Source of the DNA: Polytrichum commune
Taxonomy: Eukaryota; Streptophyta; Polytrichopsida; Polytrichales; Polytrichaceae
Length of the DNA: 64,000 nt
NCBI GenBank assembly: GCA_950295325.1
Contig: OX485804.1
Coordinates: forward strand, 1,550,001-1,614,000
Direction of reading: 5' to 3'
Part shown: in pieces, positions 24,535 to 37,020 of the stretch
Layout: every line of letters starts with the position of its first letter
Position numbering within the stretch: the stretch's first letter is position 1
Program-made: the position numbers and the translations under genes
Notes under the pieces: model-generated
What the model was told of the DNA's origin: nothing
What the model saw: only the letters and a program-made list of their open reading frames with translations
Database searches by the model: none

Positions 24535-25479
24535 CCTTCTGGTTATACTTAAGGTTACAAAGTCATTGATGTCACACATGGTTATATATTCATGCAATAT
24601 AAAGAAATGGTTACATATACAAATAATTACATATTCATACAATGTAATCAAATGGGATCGATGGTTCACAATGCAATGTACACCCCTACTTAATGAGAGG
24701 GTTATATAATATAAGACTATGGTTGGCGTATATTGTAAAATATAGTGGATGACACACACACAACTACATGTATATAATATTGCACACTATATCTAGCACC
24801 CACGCGACCCCCGGACGGATTGCTAATTGGACCCATGTTGTATTGGTTCCTTTCGGGTTTTCATCTTGGATGTGGAGGTTATGGGTTCAACGGTTTCCTC
24901 CGAATTCAAGCCCATGTATTTGTCAATTGCACTCCTACATTATGATGGAGGTGGTTGTGGTGGTGCTGCACATGGGGGTTTTTTTGATTTACTATCAACA
25001 ACTAGCCGTTGGATTCCCTAAAGCTAGTTCTTGGGTCGCTTGTGGTTGCACTATGCATTTTATGTTGATCTTCTCTTATTTGTGCCATTATTGCCATTTG
25101 AGCATCCATGTTTGTAACCGAGACAACATGTATATCCATACTCTCCTCTAGAGTCTCAAGGTGAAGAATGAAAGGGGGTCATAACCATGACTCCTACTGG
25201 TTACACCCAATTCGTCCACAAAATCTGATATGAAAACAATTTGCATAGTTGGAATGGAATATGTGGGCCACTTAACTTGCAGGATGTAACAAATTGGTAA
25301 TTGATTACGCACACCACTACCCACACCACAATGAAGATTTTAGGATGCTTTCATAGTCATGGTTAAATTAAAAACGAATACTTTCATAGTCATTGTTACA
25401 TACAAAATGTCATGGTTACATAGGCATGGTTACAAATATTATACCATTTTGTAAATCCACACGGCTTGATGGAGCTAAA

Positions 25480-25940
25480 AAATGTGTCTAGATTTGCAAT
25501 ACATTGTAACCACATGCCCAATCAACTTACAATTGTTTAACCTTTGGCCTATAGACTGGGGCTCCCACAAAACTGTGGTAAGTGTAGTTGCTAGCTGCCA
25601 TTCCATGGTGCTCGACCTACATAGCCCGCATAAGGCGACATAATATCTCCTCTTTGTCATTCTTCTTATGAAAACCCTCCACATAGTCACGATGTATCGT
25701 AACACTGTCCTCAAACATGTACATAGAGCAATGTCCATGATCCCAATAAGGGACAATTATTGATTTATAGTTCTTAGGGAAATTCTCAAAAATTCTCTTA
25801 ATAAAACTTTCTAATGCCTCCTTCTTAGCCTTACCCCCGCCATATATGAGTTCAAGTCCCTAATAAAACTTTGTCATAACCACACCATACCACTCATTGT
25901 CCTCATGGTATTTTAGCCACGTTTTGGCTATCATGAGATC
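25480..25940 (-). pseudogene. Ulp1-like (C48) cysteine protease remnant of a transposon
   Basis: One minus-strand frame from 25936 down to about 25487 reads through with only a few stops. It contains IIVPYWDHGHCSMYMFED, resembling the His/Asp part of the Ulp1 catalytic site, and 70-80 codons later VDWACGYNVLQ, resembling the Q..(D/S)CGYYVL Cys motif. The Gln lies four positions before the motif but a stop codon separates them. Residues between keep a plausible protein composition. Such domains are carried by some MULE and CACTA transposons; here it lies about 2.5 kb beyond the transposase remnant in opposite orientation. TAG stops at three positions make it non-functional. Confidence 0.6.
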
Positions 25941-26639
25941 TAACAAATTACATGTGAGCTTTTTTTTACTTCTATAATCGGAAGGACATACGTGAAGAGT
26001 AGCTCGATTGACATGCCTAGCACTCCTTCAAAAAATACAATCCATTCGGCAAGCTCCACGTGTCTTGGGTCACTCCTACAAATTAGAGAATGCTTACAAA
26101 CCAATAATGATTGTTTATTAACATATGGAGTTAGAAGGCTATATGGAAGCTTGCATGTATATGTTACAGATTTATATGGTCCATGTATGAAGGTTATAGA
26201 TTTATATGGTTTGTGCATAAAAGGATCATGGTTACACGGTGCACTAATTACTTGGAGATAGATTTATAAGGCTACATAAAAAATTATTGCTGGAAAAGAA
26301 TGATGGTTGCCTGATATATTGGTTATGAGGCTTATGATGGAAAGAAATTGGGTTACCTTACTCTATGAAGGAGGTCCTCAATTATGCACCCATACATTTA
26401 CAAAACAATTAACATAGTCTCGTTGGTTACAAATACACAAATACAAGCACAAAATTGTTACCAATCCTTCGTACATCAACCCAGTATGCATGTGGACCAA
26501 CACCGCGAGTTAGAATTACTTGCAAAATGTCGGTTACACATACATGAATATTCTCAACACAAAAGATGTTGTACCGCATTTTCATGTACAACGCATGTAG
26601 CTCCTTGTCCGCCTTATTGCTTTGGAAAATGGCAGTACG

Positions 26640-29600
26640 TGAAACCTAGTTAGGGCAAGTCTCATGCATGGACCCTCGTTTTGGATGAGTCTCATTCGCA
26701 AACACTCACTTTGCTTTAATTCTCACTTCGACCATCCCTTTGCCATCCTTTTGCAGGTAGTAGGTTCCTCAGAGTGGATTATGTTGGGATCGCAACCACT
26801 TCCTCCCGAGGTTGCAACATGGTGAATTGTTCCAAGTTACTCAAGTAAGTTAAGTTCAAGTTGCCCACACATTCTTCCAACCCTTGTGTCAAAGGGAATT
26901 CACCAAGGTTCTCCGGACCTTCAGTAAAGGGTATTGCCATATCCCCTATATTTGTTCTCACATTTAACTCCATGTAACCATTGGCAGGTTGCCAGGGTGA
27001 TTGAAGGTTTGCAAGGTGACGCACCTCGTAACCCAGGCAACATTGGTCTTTTCATGTCTAGGGCCTTATGTCTATGTGTATGTGGTTGTGGTGATAGTTG
27101 CAATTGTTAGAGGGGTGAGATCCGTAGCAGTACTACGAACAAATAAGAATATCGGAACATAAAAAATGGGAGCAACAAATGTAACTATCTCATCATTATT
27201 AAGCGACATTGCTTACCTACATCAAATCCAAACTCTTGTGTTGTACTATTCTTAGTGTTTGTCTCCCTCCATGTGATGTTCTATTGGGCCATGACAGTGT
27301 TGTGATGCTCATGAACGTGGTCACCCGACTCTTGCCTCAACACACTCTCCTCCCCATCGGCTTTGGTTGAAAGACTTGCAAAATATGGGCAGTTGTTACA
27401 CAAATTACAAGCCTTGCATTGATGCTCTTGACCATCTTTGGTCGAGGCCACTCAAGTCTCTTGCATGTATTGAGCATTCTACGAGTGATTCATGGAGACT
27501 AGACCATTGTCTAATTCTTAAGTAATTGAATAGTCAATCAAAGTAATTGCATTGGTTGGTTAAGTTTCTCATTTGATTTTTGTGAGTGATTTACCTCACA
27601 ACGAGAGTTGGTGTAGGAATTACTAAGACCGTAGACTATGATCATTGGAAATGACCATCTAGAGTAGATGATTGCTAGTGCATCTTTAGTTGGAGATTGA
27701 ATGAAGAAAATATTTTGAATCAATTGTTTATGCTTATAAGGTTGAAAGAGAGACTCGATTGCGATGTCTATAGTCTATCTCTTAATTGAAATGGAACGAG
27801 GAGCCATGAAGGATTGTATTCAAGTTAGAGTAATTTTGAGAGTAGTCTACACCTACTGTCTTTTAGGGGATATATCAAAGCCTTGAGTACAAACAACTAT
27901 GTACCTCACCCCCCCCAAAAAAATCATCATTATTAAAGTTAATTGAGTTGTGAAGGTTATCTATCCTTTTAGATTGTCTCAAAAAGAGGTTTTTCTAGGC
28001 CATGGTCTATCCAGGAAAGCAAATCCATGACTTTTAAAAAATTGACTTATCTATGTGATTGCCCTATGGTATCTACAAGTTGAAGGAGAAGTGGTGAACA
28101 TGATTAAGAAAGGGCGGTAGTCGGGTATGCAGAGAAATTGCGTACATGATTAGAGATCAAAATTTGAGAAGTCTTTGGGATGTAGTGCTAGGTTCGTAAA
28201 TCAACATGTGTTGTTGTAATATGTGAGTTTTTTCTTTGAGAATTAGATGAGATTGTCTGATCACACGTCCATGGTGTCTATTGAAACCATTGTCTTTGTA
28301 GTATTAGTTGAATAGTCTAATTGGGGGAATAAGGATAAATAAATCAATACATGGACTCCTAATTTGACAAGTGGTATGGCTCATTGCCTTAAGGAGATAA
28401 ATAGGTATTATTGGTACTGAGGTACAAGGCTATTTTTTGACTGCATCAATAAATTAAAGACTTAATTAAGGAAAGTGAACTTCCTACGAGAATGACTACA
28501 CTGCCAAATTAAGTTAAGTTACACTCAAAAGGCAAATTCATTCAAGACTACTGACAACACCGGAGTGCCATTGCTTTGGTAAAGAGACTCAAATGGGATA
28601 CTTATTGTAAGACTATTGTCAATGGTCCTTGCTTATGTTTGTGCATTGCGCTTCGTCCAATTGAAATGAAATCACTGCCATATTATTGTCCGGGAAAAGA
28701 ATGTGAGATTGAGTGACTACCACAAAATGCATATACTGTGACGGAGTGATTTACAAATTCTTATGTTAAAATGAATGAATTGTAACTCCAAAACCTACAA
28801 TAACATGAAATAATCCTATATTTTTCTTAAGTTAACTTATTTAAGACACCTAGATGATATAGGAATCACCTTTTAAGTCTTTTATGAGTGTTTCCTAATT
28901 TTGTCTTATCCAAAATCCTAATTATAACATCCATACTTGGTAACAACTACATGATTGGGACGAGGAATGCAAAGCTTTGTGAAGCAATTCATTAGTTGTA
29001 AATGTAAAGAGTTCGACATAATTGCCAATGTGAAGACCAAGACCCATAATGAGTACTTCATCCCATTCTAATAGTCCTCAATTGCGTATCGGTTATAGGT
29101 ACATGAAGTAACCATCATCGTATTATAACAATAGCCCATGAACATCTGACCATAAGGAGAAGTCATTGCTATGATTGTAGCCATGAAGCATGAGGGGATG
29201 GGATACCAAAGAAGGAAGGGACGGCATAATGGAAAGAATGTGGTACATTCATAGTGGTTACTATGTCCTAACACAATTAACTATGTAAAGAGTAGGATTA
29301 ATTCACAAATTTTGACCACAACTTGTGAATTTGTGATCACAATGACAATGTGGTACATCCAAAATGATTGTGGGCATTGTAACCAATAAACAAGGGAGGG
29401 GATACCCACCTTATCGTAGAAAGTTCAAGCTCCATTTGGAGCACAAAATTTGTTGTCAAACCACTTAATATAGTTGCCATCGAACAATGACAAATCCTTC
29501 TATGATGCAAACATCTTGTTGAATCCTACAAGGTTGTTTGATTCCCAATCATAACTAGAGAATATAAAACACAAAAGCTCAGCAAGGCCAACCACTAAGA

Positions 29601-30431
29601 CATGAGGTGGATAACATGGCACAACAAATTGTCGAGAAACCATGGACTCAACCCCACGATGAACTGAACTCGGGCGGTTGCATGCTTTGCTTCATTTTGA
29701 AGCAATTCTTTGGTTTTTGTCTAGTTTTTGGCCATGTTCCCTAGTGGTGGTTGCTGGGAACCTTCATGTGAAACTTGCCAATAAGAACCTCCCTCTCCAA
29801 GTTTATCTTCTAGCACATGTCTACGACATCGTCGACGGCTTGGAAGTTGGTTAAATGGTCCACGGTCATGAGGTATTGTCCATGTAAATTGGTGTCGACA
29901 TTGATGTTCCACCAAGTGACAGGGGTGGATTGCAAATGATTGTTGTAAAAGCTACACCATCCATGTTGTCTTCGGTTGTATTGGTTACAGTTGGGGGCAC
30001 CGTCTGGGTTTGGACGCCCACATGTGTGCCTACACTTTGGGTATGGTGTGTTGTAGGGACAATTTACGTTTGGGTTTCCGTCATTACAGGGACATTGCTT
30101 CCGTGGGTTACATTTATTCTAGGCACAAATGCATTTTTGGTCTGGACGGTCACAACCCGGGTTGAAAATGCTTTAAAAGAAGATTTCTTCTTATTGCCTT
30201 CATTGCCACCGGTTTCTCCTTTGAAGAAATTATCCGATGTTTCTTTGCCATGGTTGAAACGTTGTCATTGTTGTTAGAAGATAACTCCTCCACAACTACA
30301 TCCTCTTCGGCCTTGGCGGTGGTTGAGTAACCACCTTTCTCCTTTTGCTTTGCCTTGCCTTTGCCCTTCCCATTTCCTACGTCATTACCTTTTTCATCAG
30401 AAGCAACACTATCGACAACCCCCTTCCTCAT
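26640..30431 (-). pseudogene. Minus-strand transposon ORF debris upstream of the Ulp1-like segment
   Basis: Coding-like pieces occur in series. 30431-30150 is a Lys/Gly-rich basic segment (VGNGKGKGKAKQKEKGG). 30060-29930 is a Thr/Val-rich segment (HHTQSVGTHVGVQTQT). 27430-27250 has a Cys cluster (CKACNLCNNCPYF). 27024-26779 encodes a neutral segment ending REEVVAIPT. Between them frames are broken. I infer that they belong to the same decayed protein(s) as the Ulp1-like remnant. No function can be assigned to the individual pieces. Confidence 0.4.
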
Positions 30432-30624
30432 TTTTTCTTGTTTTTTTGGGGTGGTCTGTGTTCTACGTCCCGGTTGGTGATTCCTTAAGACGTTATAACT
30501 TGAACACCTACATGGTTACAACATCATTGGGCTTGGGATATTTGCTAAGATCCCAGCCATCGTCAATGCCTCTTTGGTTACGAATTGGCAAAGGCATGGT
30601 TACAAACTAGCAGTTGGAAGATTT

Positions 30625-32620
30625 CATTGTTTCAAACCCAATTGACCCAACAAGACATTATTTGGGGGTTGTGGTTTTTCCTTGAAGAATTTGGACCTCA
30701 TGCTGATTACATAAACAAAGACCCTAAAAACTAAATCACCAAATTCTCCTTGGTATTATCAATTTACTAGTTGCACACAAACTAAAGAAACACTTTTAGG
30801 TATTTTTAGGAAGAACATGCAAGGAATATGCAAGGAGGTTTTGTTCTGAGAGAAATTCTAATGAATGATACAAAAAATGGCAAAAAATTGGTCTGTTATT
30901 GAGAACATGAATGGAAGCAAGAAGCATAATTTATTGAACACTTAATGTTAGTACACAAATGTGATAGGAACATGCATACTTCTTGGAAGGAGAATGTGAG
31001 GTTGGGTGATGCAACTATCAAGCGTAGTCGGAATAGAAATCCCAACAAAAGATGTGTAAATCACAACTTCCGTTCAAAAGACACACATGGACATGAACAA
31101 AATTGGGAGGGTGTCGCAATTAGCAACCTCGGCCATAATAGAAATTCCAAACAAATATGCCTATATCGCGATTTCCACAACAATATTACATTCACACAAC
31201 AAAATGTGTGTTGCATTAGTCAATCTATGATGAAGCATCAACAAAACTTGAATTGAAAATTGGACCCCTCATAATTTAATTATGATTACTGCAAGTGTGT
31301 GTTTTTGATTCCCTAATTGAATAGGTCCTCACAAACATGTTTACTTTATTTGAATGCAAAGTAGTTGATAAAATTTGACGATGTAGTTCAACCTCTTTCA
31401 CAGGTGTGTCTTATGGTGTTTGGTTTTTGATCCTTACCTAACCACACATTGATAAAATATAGAGGTCAAATCAAGAAAAAGAAATTGTATAATACCCACT
31501 TACCTTAACACATATGAGCGTACCTCTCATTCATCCAATATCAAAACCCTTCATAAGTATGCAATATGGAAATAGCTTTTTTTATAAAATTTAATTGACA
31601 CCGAAATTGGATTTGAAAACCTCTCGTTGGTACCAAAGGTGGGGGTGGGGATAGCTCAAGTATTTACCATAGATATGTTTTAGATTATTATTGTTAGCAA
31701 TTGACAAGGGATTCCAATTATCAAATGGAGTTGATGATAAACTAACTTTTATAATCATGAAACTATCATCTCAAGCATTCCAATATCATCAAATATCGTG
31801 TAATATACATTTGTGCAATCAAAATGATTGCTTATGCTGACAATTAATGGACGTGACACTACTAGACCTCTGGGCATATCATGTAGTCCATTTGCCAATA
31901 GCGATCATGACACTAAATACCATTAGTAGTGTAGTTATTTTGCAATGATTAGGTGGTACTTAGATTCTAGAGAGGGAGTCTCTTGACACTTGAGACATGA
32001 CAAATCACAAAGACCAATTATAACAACAATATAACATCACTCTTGGATGTTGTGGCAGTGTTTGGTACGCTAAAAATTGTTGTCGAAGGACTAAAAATTG
32101 GATGACCGTTCAATATGAATCTTAGACGGCCTAAGCAGATGGCATGCAAATCTTGGGTTCTAAACGTTTTTGGGGAGGGAATTGCGGATCAACGTACTTT
32201 TGGGGAATGACCTCGCAGAGAGAATAAAGAGAGTGCTTTGAATAAAGGTTAGAGCATCTCCACTCATGGAGCCACGAAGAGACCTCTATTATTGTTTGTA
32301 AAAAAAACGATTTAAAGACAAACTAAGATGTATCCCACCCATAAACACATGTATGCATCTAGAATATCATTGTCCACAATTATATCATAGATATCCTTTC
32401 TTGGCTCACCATGTATGGTGTGATGAAGGACTCTTGAAAGAAGTCCTCAATGACATAGTCGATGGGAATTCTATTATATTTTCTAATATATGAGTCTTTT
32501 GGAAGTGAGATGTAACATGTAATATTGCTTTAAACAAGCAAAAATACATAAGTTTTTTTGCGGCTCCATGAGTCTCTTATGCACAGAACACCAAATTTAA
32601 TGCCACACTAAATAAAGTTA
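30625..32620. other. Intergenic, nothing recognised
   Basis: AT-rich sequence with short unrelated frames only. The ggttaca enrichment of the preceding interval is absent here. Confidence 0.45.
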
Positions 32621-32626
32621 GCCTTA

Positions 32627-33174
32627 GGGCCACTTCAAACACGTGACATAATCGGTCAAAATACTAGTCTTTCCAAGTTCAACCGGTTGCATGTTGTGAT
32701 CTTTGAGTTATTCTTCAACAATTTGAGGTACATTATCTAAATTCCTCTAAAATGATTGGTAATTTTCATGAAGTTATGAAATTCAACCAATTATTTTTCA
32801 AACTCTGCCAGTTCATATGTAACTAGAGGTCAGTTCTCTCCGTTCATTGGATTGAAGGCCCATGATCATTGCATTCTAAGATCTTTCATTGGTCAAAAAA
32901 ACCAATACAATCTAAGTTCACTTTACACTAGAAGGTCAAGGCCTAAGGACTTTTTTTTGGAATAAAAAAATAAAAATCTACATGGATTCCTACGCGATAG
33001 ATTATAGATAATGCTTCATGATATGTCATAATTCATGTTAGGCTTGCATTCAAGAGGTTAATATGATGCAATTTTTGGCAGACCATGTCAATGGTATGGC
33101 CTTTGGATAATTATGAAGGACCCACACAATTAAGCTACATGGTCACGGCCCTTGGCTTGTGTGTAAAGTGGCCC
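32627..33174. mobile_element. TIR element a (548 bp) of a TAA-linked chain
   Basis: Left end gggccacttcaaacacgtga; the reverse complement of the right end is gggccactttacacacaagc. The left flank is tta and the right flank taa, the latter shared with element b. Non-coding. Confidence 0.65.
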
Positions 33175-33177
33175 TAA

Positions 33178-33682
33178 GGGCCACTTCACACATACGATCC
33201 AAGAGCCATGACCATGAGATTGTGAAAGCTTGAAAGAAGTATCCAAAGGCCATCCCCAAGACACTTCCAAAAACCATGTAGCATAATCACATGCCCTCAA
33301 ATGTAGTGTGAAGTCATATGTGATGAGACCCTCAACCAAATGCTATTTCAATGGAAATTTTCTATTCATGGGGGGTCCTCGTACATTACAAATAAAATAA
33401 ATCAATGATTATGAGAGTTCATAGTGTCATGGTCTCCCGGTTTTGTGTTGGGTCTACCTCCAAGAGATGGTTTTTGAAAACACTCCAAGTGACCATGAAA
33501 CATGATCCATTTGATGACATGTAGGAATCCATGTAGACATTACATCCATCTTGCATTCACATATTCCTTCGGTCCCTCGAGCATAGCATGAAGCGAACTT
33601 GGCCCGGCTATGCCTTTCCCACCAACAAGAGTGTTTAAAGTGCAGTGATCACGGGCTCTCAATATTGTGTGTGAAATGGCCC
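33178..33682. mobile_element. TIR element b (505 bp) of a TAA-linked chain
   Basis: Left end gggccacttcacacatacga; reverse complement of the right end gggccatttcacacacaata. It begins directly after the taa at 33175-33177 and ends directly before the taa at 33683-33685. Non-coding; same end family as element a. Confidence 0.65.
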
Positions 33683-33685
33683 TAA

Positions 33686-34271
33686 GGGTTTGTTTACACC
33701 ATGGACCATGAGGTTGTCCCAAGGCCATGTACAATTTGTGATTGGTTGTTGAACTCGTCAAGGGATCACTTTAGTTTACACCAAAGAAAATTGTCATAGT
33801 GACCATGGAGTTCGAGGTCCCCAAAAGACATATTTTAAGGCCTACATTGTTCACTAACATGGTCCAACATGTTTTTGCGGGGGGAGAGGCAAAAGAGGCG
33901 CTTTTGTAAAAGAAGGCAAGGGCCCATGATACAAAAATAATGTTATAATAAGATGTTAATGATACATTTTTTTTGGGGGGGGGGGGGGAAGAGAAGATGA
34001 AGCCAAAAAAAGATAAGAGAATGGTCAAACTCCATATTTTTTTTTCCAAAACTGCCCTTTTTGGGCATATGTACATATATTTTTTAAATCACCTCATTCT
34101 CTTTTGGGTGCATGGTCATTCCTCTTGGTCCACATTCAGTTTACCCGTAGTGAGGGGCCCAAAAGCTTTATAAACTGAATTTCTAAGAAATCAGACCAGG
34201 GATGTTGAATTGTGGGGAAAGGCCATCTTTCATGGTCCGACTTCTTCACGGTCGATGGTATGAAGTGGCCC
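33686..34271. mobile_element. TIR element c (586 bp) of a TAA-linked chain
   Basis: Left end gggtttgtttacaccatgga; reverse complement of right end gggccacttcataccatcga. The pairing strengthens inward (accatSgacc, tga.g). It begins after the shared taa at 33683-33685 and is followed by taa at 34272-34274. It contains a poly-G run at about 33975-33988. Its internal left part recurs in element d. Confidence 0.62.
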
Positions 34272-34782
34272 TAATAAAAGTGGCAAGCGGGAAGTTCCCG
34301 ACTTCCCACGACCGGTGACATCAACATGCCATCGCCATGGGCCCCACGTGACCCGGATAGGGTTATTTGAGGGGAGGGGGGGGGGGGCATACTTTGAGGA
34401 GTCTAATCATTTTCCCTGTAGTGTTGTTGACCGGGGGCGCATGGGCATCGCGGGAATGCATGGATGAGAAGCCGAGAATAGAAAGCCGCCCCTTGCTTAA
34501 CTCAACTCACATAACCTACATCTCAACCGAACTTGAAAACAAGGCGGCATGTTTTTAATAGCACATTCCCTCCCTTGATAAAAGGTGGACAATGACGAAT
34601 GCGTGACTCATGAGAACAACCCTTCGCAACCCCGGCCCTTGGACCCTTGGTTTCGGGTTCATGTGCTGACTTTCCACCACAAGATTCGGAGCCCAATAAT
34701 AAGTGTCATGCATGTATGTTTTCGTGGACCCGTTACGAGGAGTGGTTCCAATGTGAAACGGGGGTTTTCAACAAGGCATTCA

Positions 34783-35915
34783 GGGGCGGTTTACACTATG
34801 GACCATGAAGTTGGACCAGGGCTCTGCAAGGCAGCTGATTGGCTGTTGAAGTTCTCCCGGGACAACTTCGGTTTACACTAAGGAAAAAATGGCAGAGGGA
34901 CCATGGAGGTCGAGGTCCCCAAAATATAATTTTTAAGGCCTAATAAATGCACTGACATGGTCCAACGGGTTTTGCGTTGAGAGAGGCAAGAGAGGTGGTC
35001 TGGTAGGAAAAAACAAGGGCCCATATCAGAGAAATACCATTTCAATAAATTTTTAATGAATCTACCTTTTAAGCACCTTAATTATAGCATAGCCCATGAG
35101 ACATACAAGCACTACCTTGCCCTACCCCTTAAACCGGCTCACACGTGTTTCACCAAACAACGCGGGACATCTAGAACTCAAGAATTCAAGTGCATATTTG
35201 TTTTTTTTTGTCTACCAAATGTAATGTTTGGAATTCTGGGGCTTGTAATATACCGTTGGAAAGGTCTTGAAAATACCTTTCCAACGGTATATTACACACC
35301 CCAATATGCTTACAAAATGCAGTTGCAAACCAAAAAAGAGAAATCTGTAGTGGTTTAGTGATTGTAGATCAGGGTAGTCAAAAGAAGTGCAATGGGAAGT
35401 CTTCTAACATTAATTATCAAAGAATTGAAAATTAGTGTTGAGCAAGGTAGGGTGGTAACAACATTAAATATAATCAAACACTAAATATCCTATTTAGTGT
35501 AGTGACAACACAAGGTACATGTCACATGTAAATTACATGTCACATGTACAAATTAAATTGCTCATTTTATTTTATTTAAAAAATTGTTGTGAGAAGATTT
35601 GCAAGCCACATCTTCGACACATTTAACAAGAAGTGAAGACAAGTGAAGCCCAAGAGAAGACAAGGAATGATTAAACTTGATTTTTTTTCAAAATTGCCCT
35701 TTTTGGGCATGTATTTAAAAATTCAGCACCTTCACTTTTTGGTGCATGGTCATTCTTCATGGTCCACATTCGGTTTACACCTAGTGAAGGGCCCATGAAC
35801 CATGAAAACTAATATTTTAGTAACTCGGACCATGGAAGTCGTCCCATGAAGTTGTCCCACGCAAAATAGGCCTCTTACGTGGGACGACTTCATGGTCCAT
35901 AGTGTAAACCGCCCC
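34783..35915. mobile_element. TIR element d (1.13 kb), relative of element c
   Basis: Left end ggggcggtttacactatgga and the reverse complement of the right end ggggcggtttacactatgga are identical for 20 bp and similar further in. The left internal part (tggaggtcgaggtccccaaa...) matches element c from about 33805, and the right internal part (ccctttttgggcat...) matches c from about 34051. The extra length includes a fragment of the element seen at 555-1170 (35401-35512) and a perfect hairpin (35238-35302). No TSD is clear. Confidence 0.68.
35238..35302. repeat. Near-perfect short hairpin inside element d
   Basis: Arms 35238-35265 (ggggcttgtaatataccgtt...) and 35275-35302 pair over 28 bp with one or two mismatches and a 9 nt loop. 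It is likely a recent tiny foldback insertion or an inverted duplication. Confidence 0.75.
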
Positions 35916-36103
35916 ACACATGGAAGTGGAAAGAAAGAAGGGGGGGGGATTCTTTATTGGTCATTGGTTTATTGGCTTTGTCATGTTTGGGGGCAATTAG
36001 GCCGCTCACACATACTAGTGGTGGGTAGCAGTGAACGGGCGAATCCTGTTCACTGCCACCAGGAAGTGTGAGCGAGAACCGGGGAGAACCGACGTTAGTC
36101 CAG

Positions 36104-36445
36104 ATGAACTGGTTGATTTTGAGAAATTACCCGGTTGCAGTACAAGATTTCAGGGGAATTTGGTACCTAAAGTTACAAAGATGCATTGGTTGATTTTGAG
36201 AAATAATCCAGTCGAAGTTCGAGACTTCACGATAACTTGGTACCTTAGGTTACAAAGATGAACCGGTGAGTTTAAGAAATAACCCAGTTGAAGTTCAAGA
36301 CTTCACGATGATTTTGTACTTTAAGTTACAAAGATGAACCGGTGAGTTTGAGAAATAACCTGGTTGAAGTTCGAGACTTCATGATAATTTTGTACTTTGA
36401 GTTACAAATATGAACCGGTGAATTTGAGAAATAACCTAGTTGAAC
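36104..36445. repeat. 76-77 bp tandem repeat, about 4.4 units
   Basis: Units start with atgcattggttg (36181) and atgaaccggtga (36258, 36334, 36410), each followed by ttgagaaataaccyrgttg, a gttcgagacttca block and a gttacaaa end. A degenerate unit precedes them. It keeps no consistent open frame. Confidence 0.88.
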
Positions 36446-36887
36446 AAGACCTCACAACACTTATCAAGTGTTCTAGAGGAATGTAGAGAATATACCTCAA
36501 ATTAATAAAGAAAAAACCGAAAGTTCATGCAACATGTAACCAATTGGATTTGGAAAGAATCTAATTTTAACCGATCATGCCAAAAAAAACTCCATGGACA
36601 ATTGGTCAAATTTGATATTTAATGTGACTTACTATTTGGATTCACAAGGTGCTATATCCCTTTACTAATGAAATTAACCAAGTAAAGTTGTCAATGTTTG
36701 ATAATGTCCAAACTATCAATTTAACATTTGTTGGTAGAATACGAGATGTACAATAAATAGATATAGCATTGCGTAATTCCACGTAGTAAGCTTTGCCTAA
36801 ATATCATATTCAGTGTAGTTATAGAGAGATATGAATTCGTGGTCTCTATGTAGACTCACTCATTGCGAAGGTGAAAACGTAGTGATT

Positions 36888-37020
36888 TATCTCGCTTGAA
36901 ATTATCCAAAAGTGAGAAATTATCTTGCTCAATATTATGTAGTAGTGCGGAATTATATCGCTTGAAATTATCTAATAATGCGAAATTATCTCGCTCAATA
37001 TTTTCTAATAGTAAGAAATT
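36888..37020. repeat. 66 bp tandem repeat, two units with internal half-units
   Basis: Units begin tatctcgcttgaaattatc (36888) and tatatcgcttgaaattatc (36954); each contains two ~33 bp half-units around gaaattatc. Read on the minus strand it is open (NFxLLxNIExDN-type repeats), but the repetition alone explains this. Confidence 0.7.

Larger units (their letters stand above)
19000..30620. mobile_element. Decayed large DNA transposon (MULE-like with Ulp1-type ORF), limits approximate
   Basis: This interval holds a SWIM/MULE-type transposase remnant on the plus strand (20590-22985) and, converging on it, minus-strand ORF debris (30431 to 25480) that includes an Ulp1-like cysteine-protease segment. 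Plant Mutator-like elements carrying a Ulp1-like ORF (Kaonashi-type) are known. The non-coding parts are strongly enriched in ggttaca and its complement, and that enrichment stops at about 19.1 and 30.6 kb, which is how I set the limits. Terminal inverted repeats and a target duplication were not found. Reading frames carry stops and frameshifts, so the copy is inactive. Confidence 0.6.

Noticed and set aside
29930-30277. 115-codon plus-strand hydrophobic frame suggesting a membrane protein
   Set aside because: It is antisense to the Thr/Val-rich and Lys-rich minus-strand transposon debris, which explains its composition.
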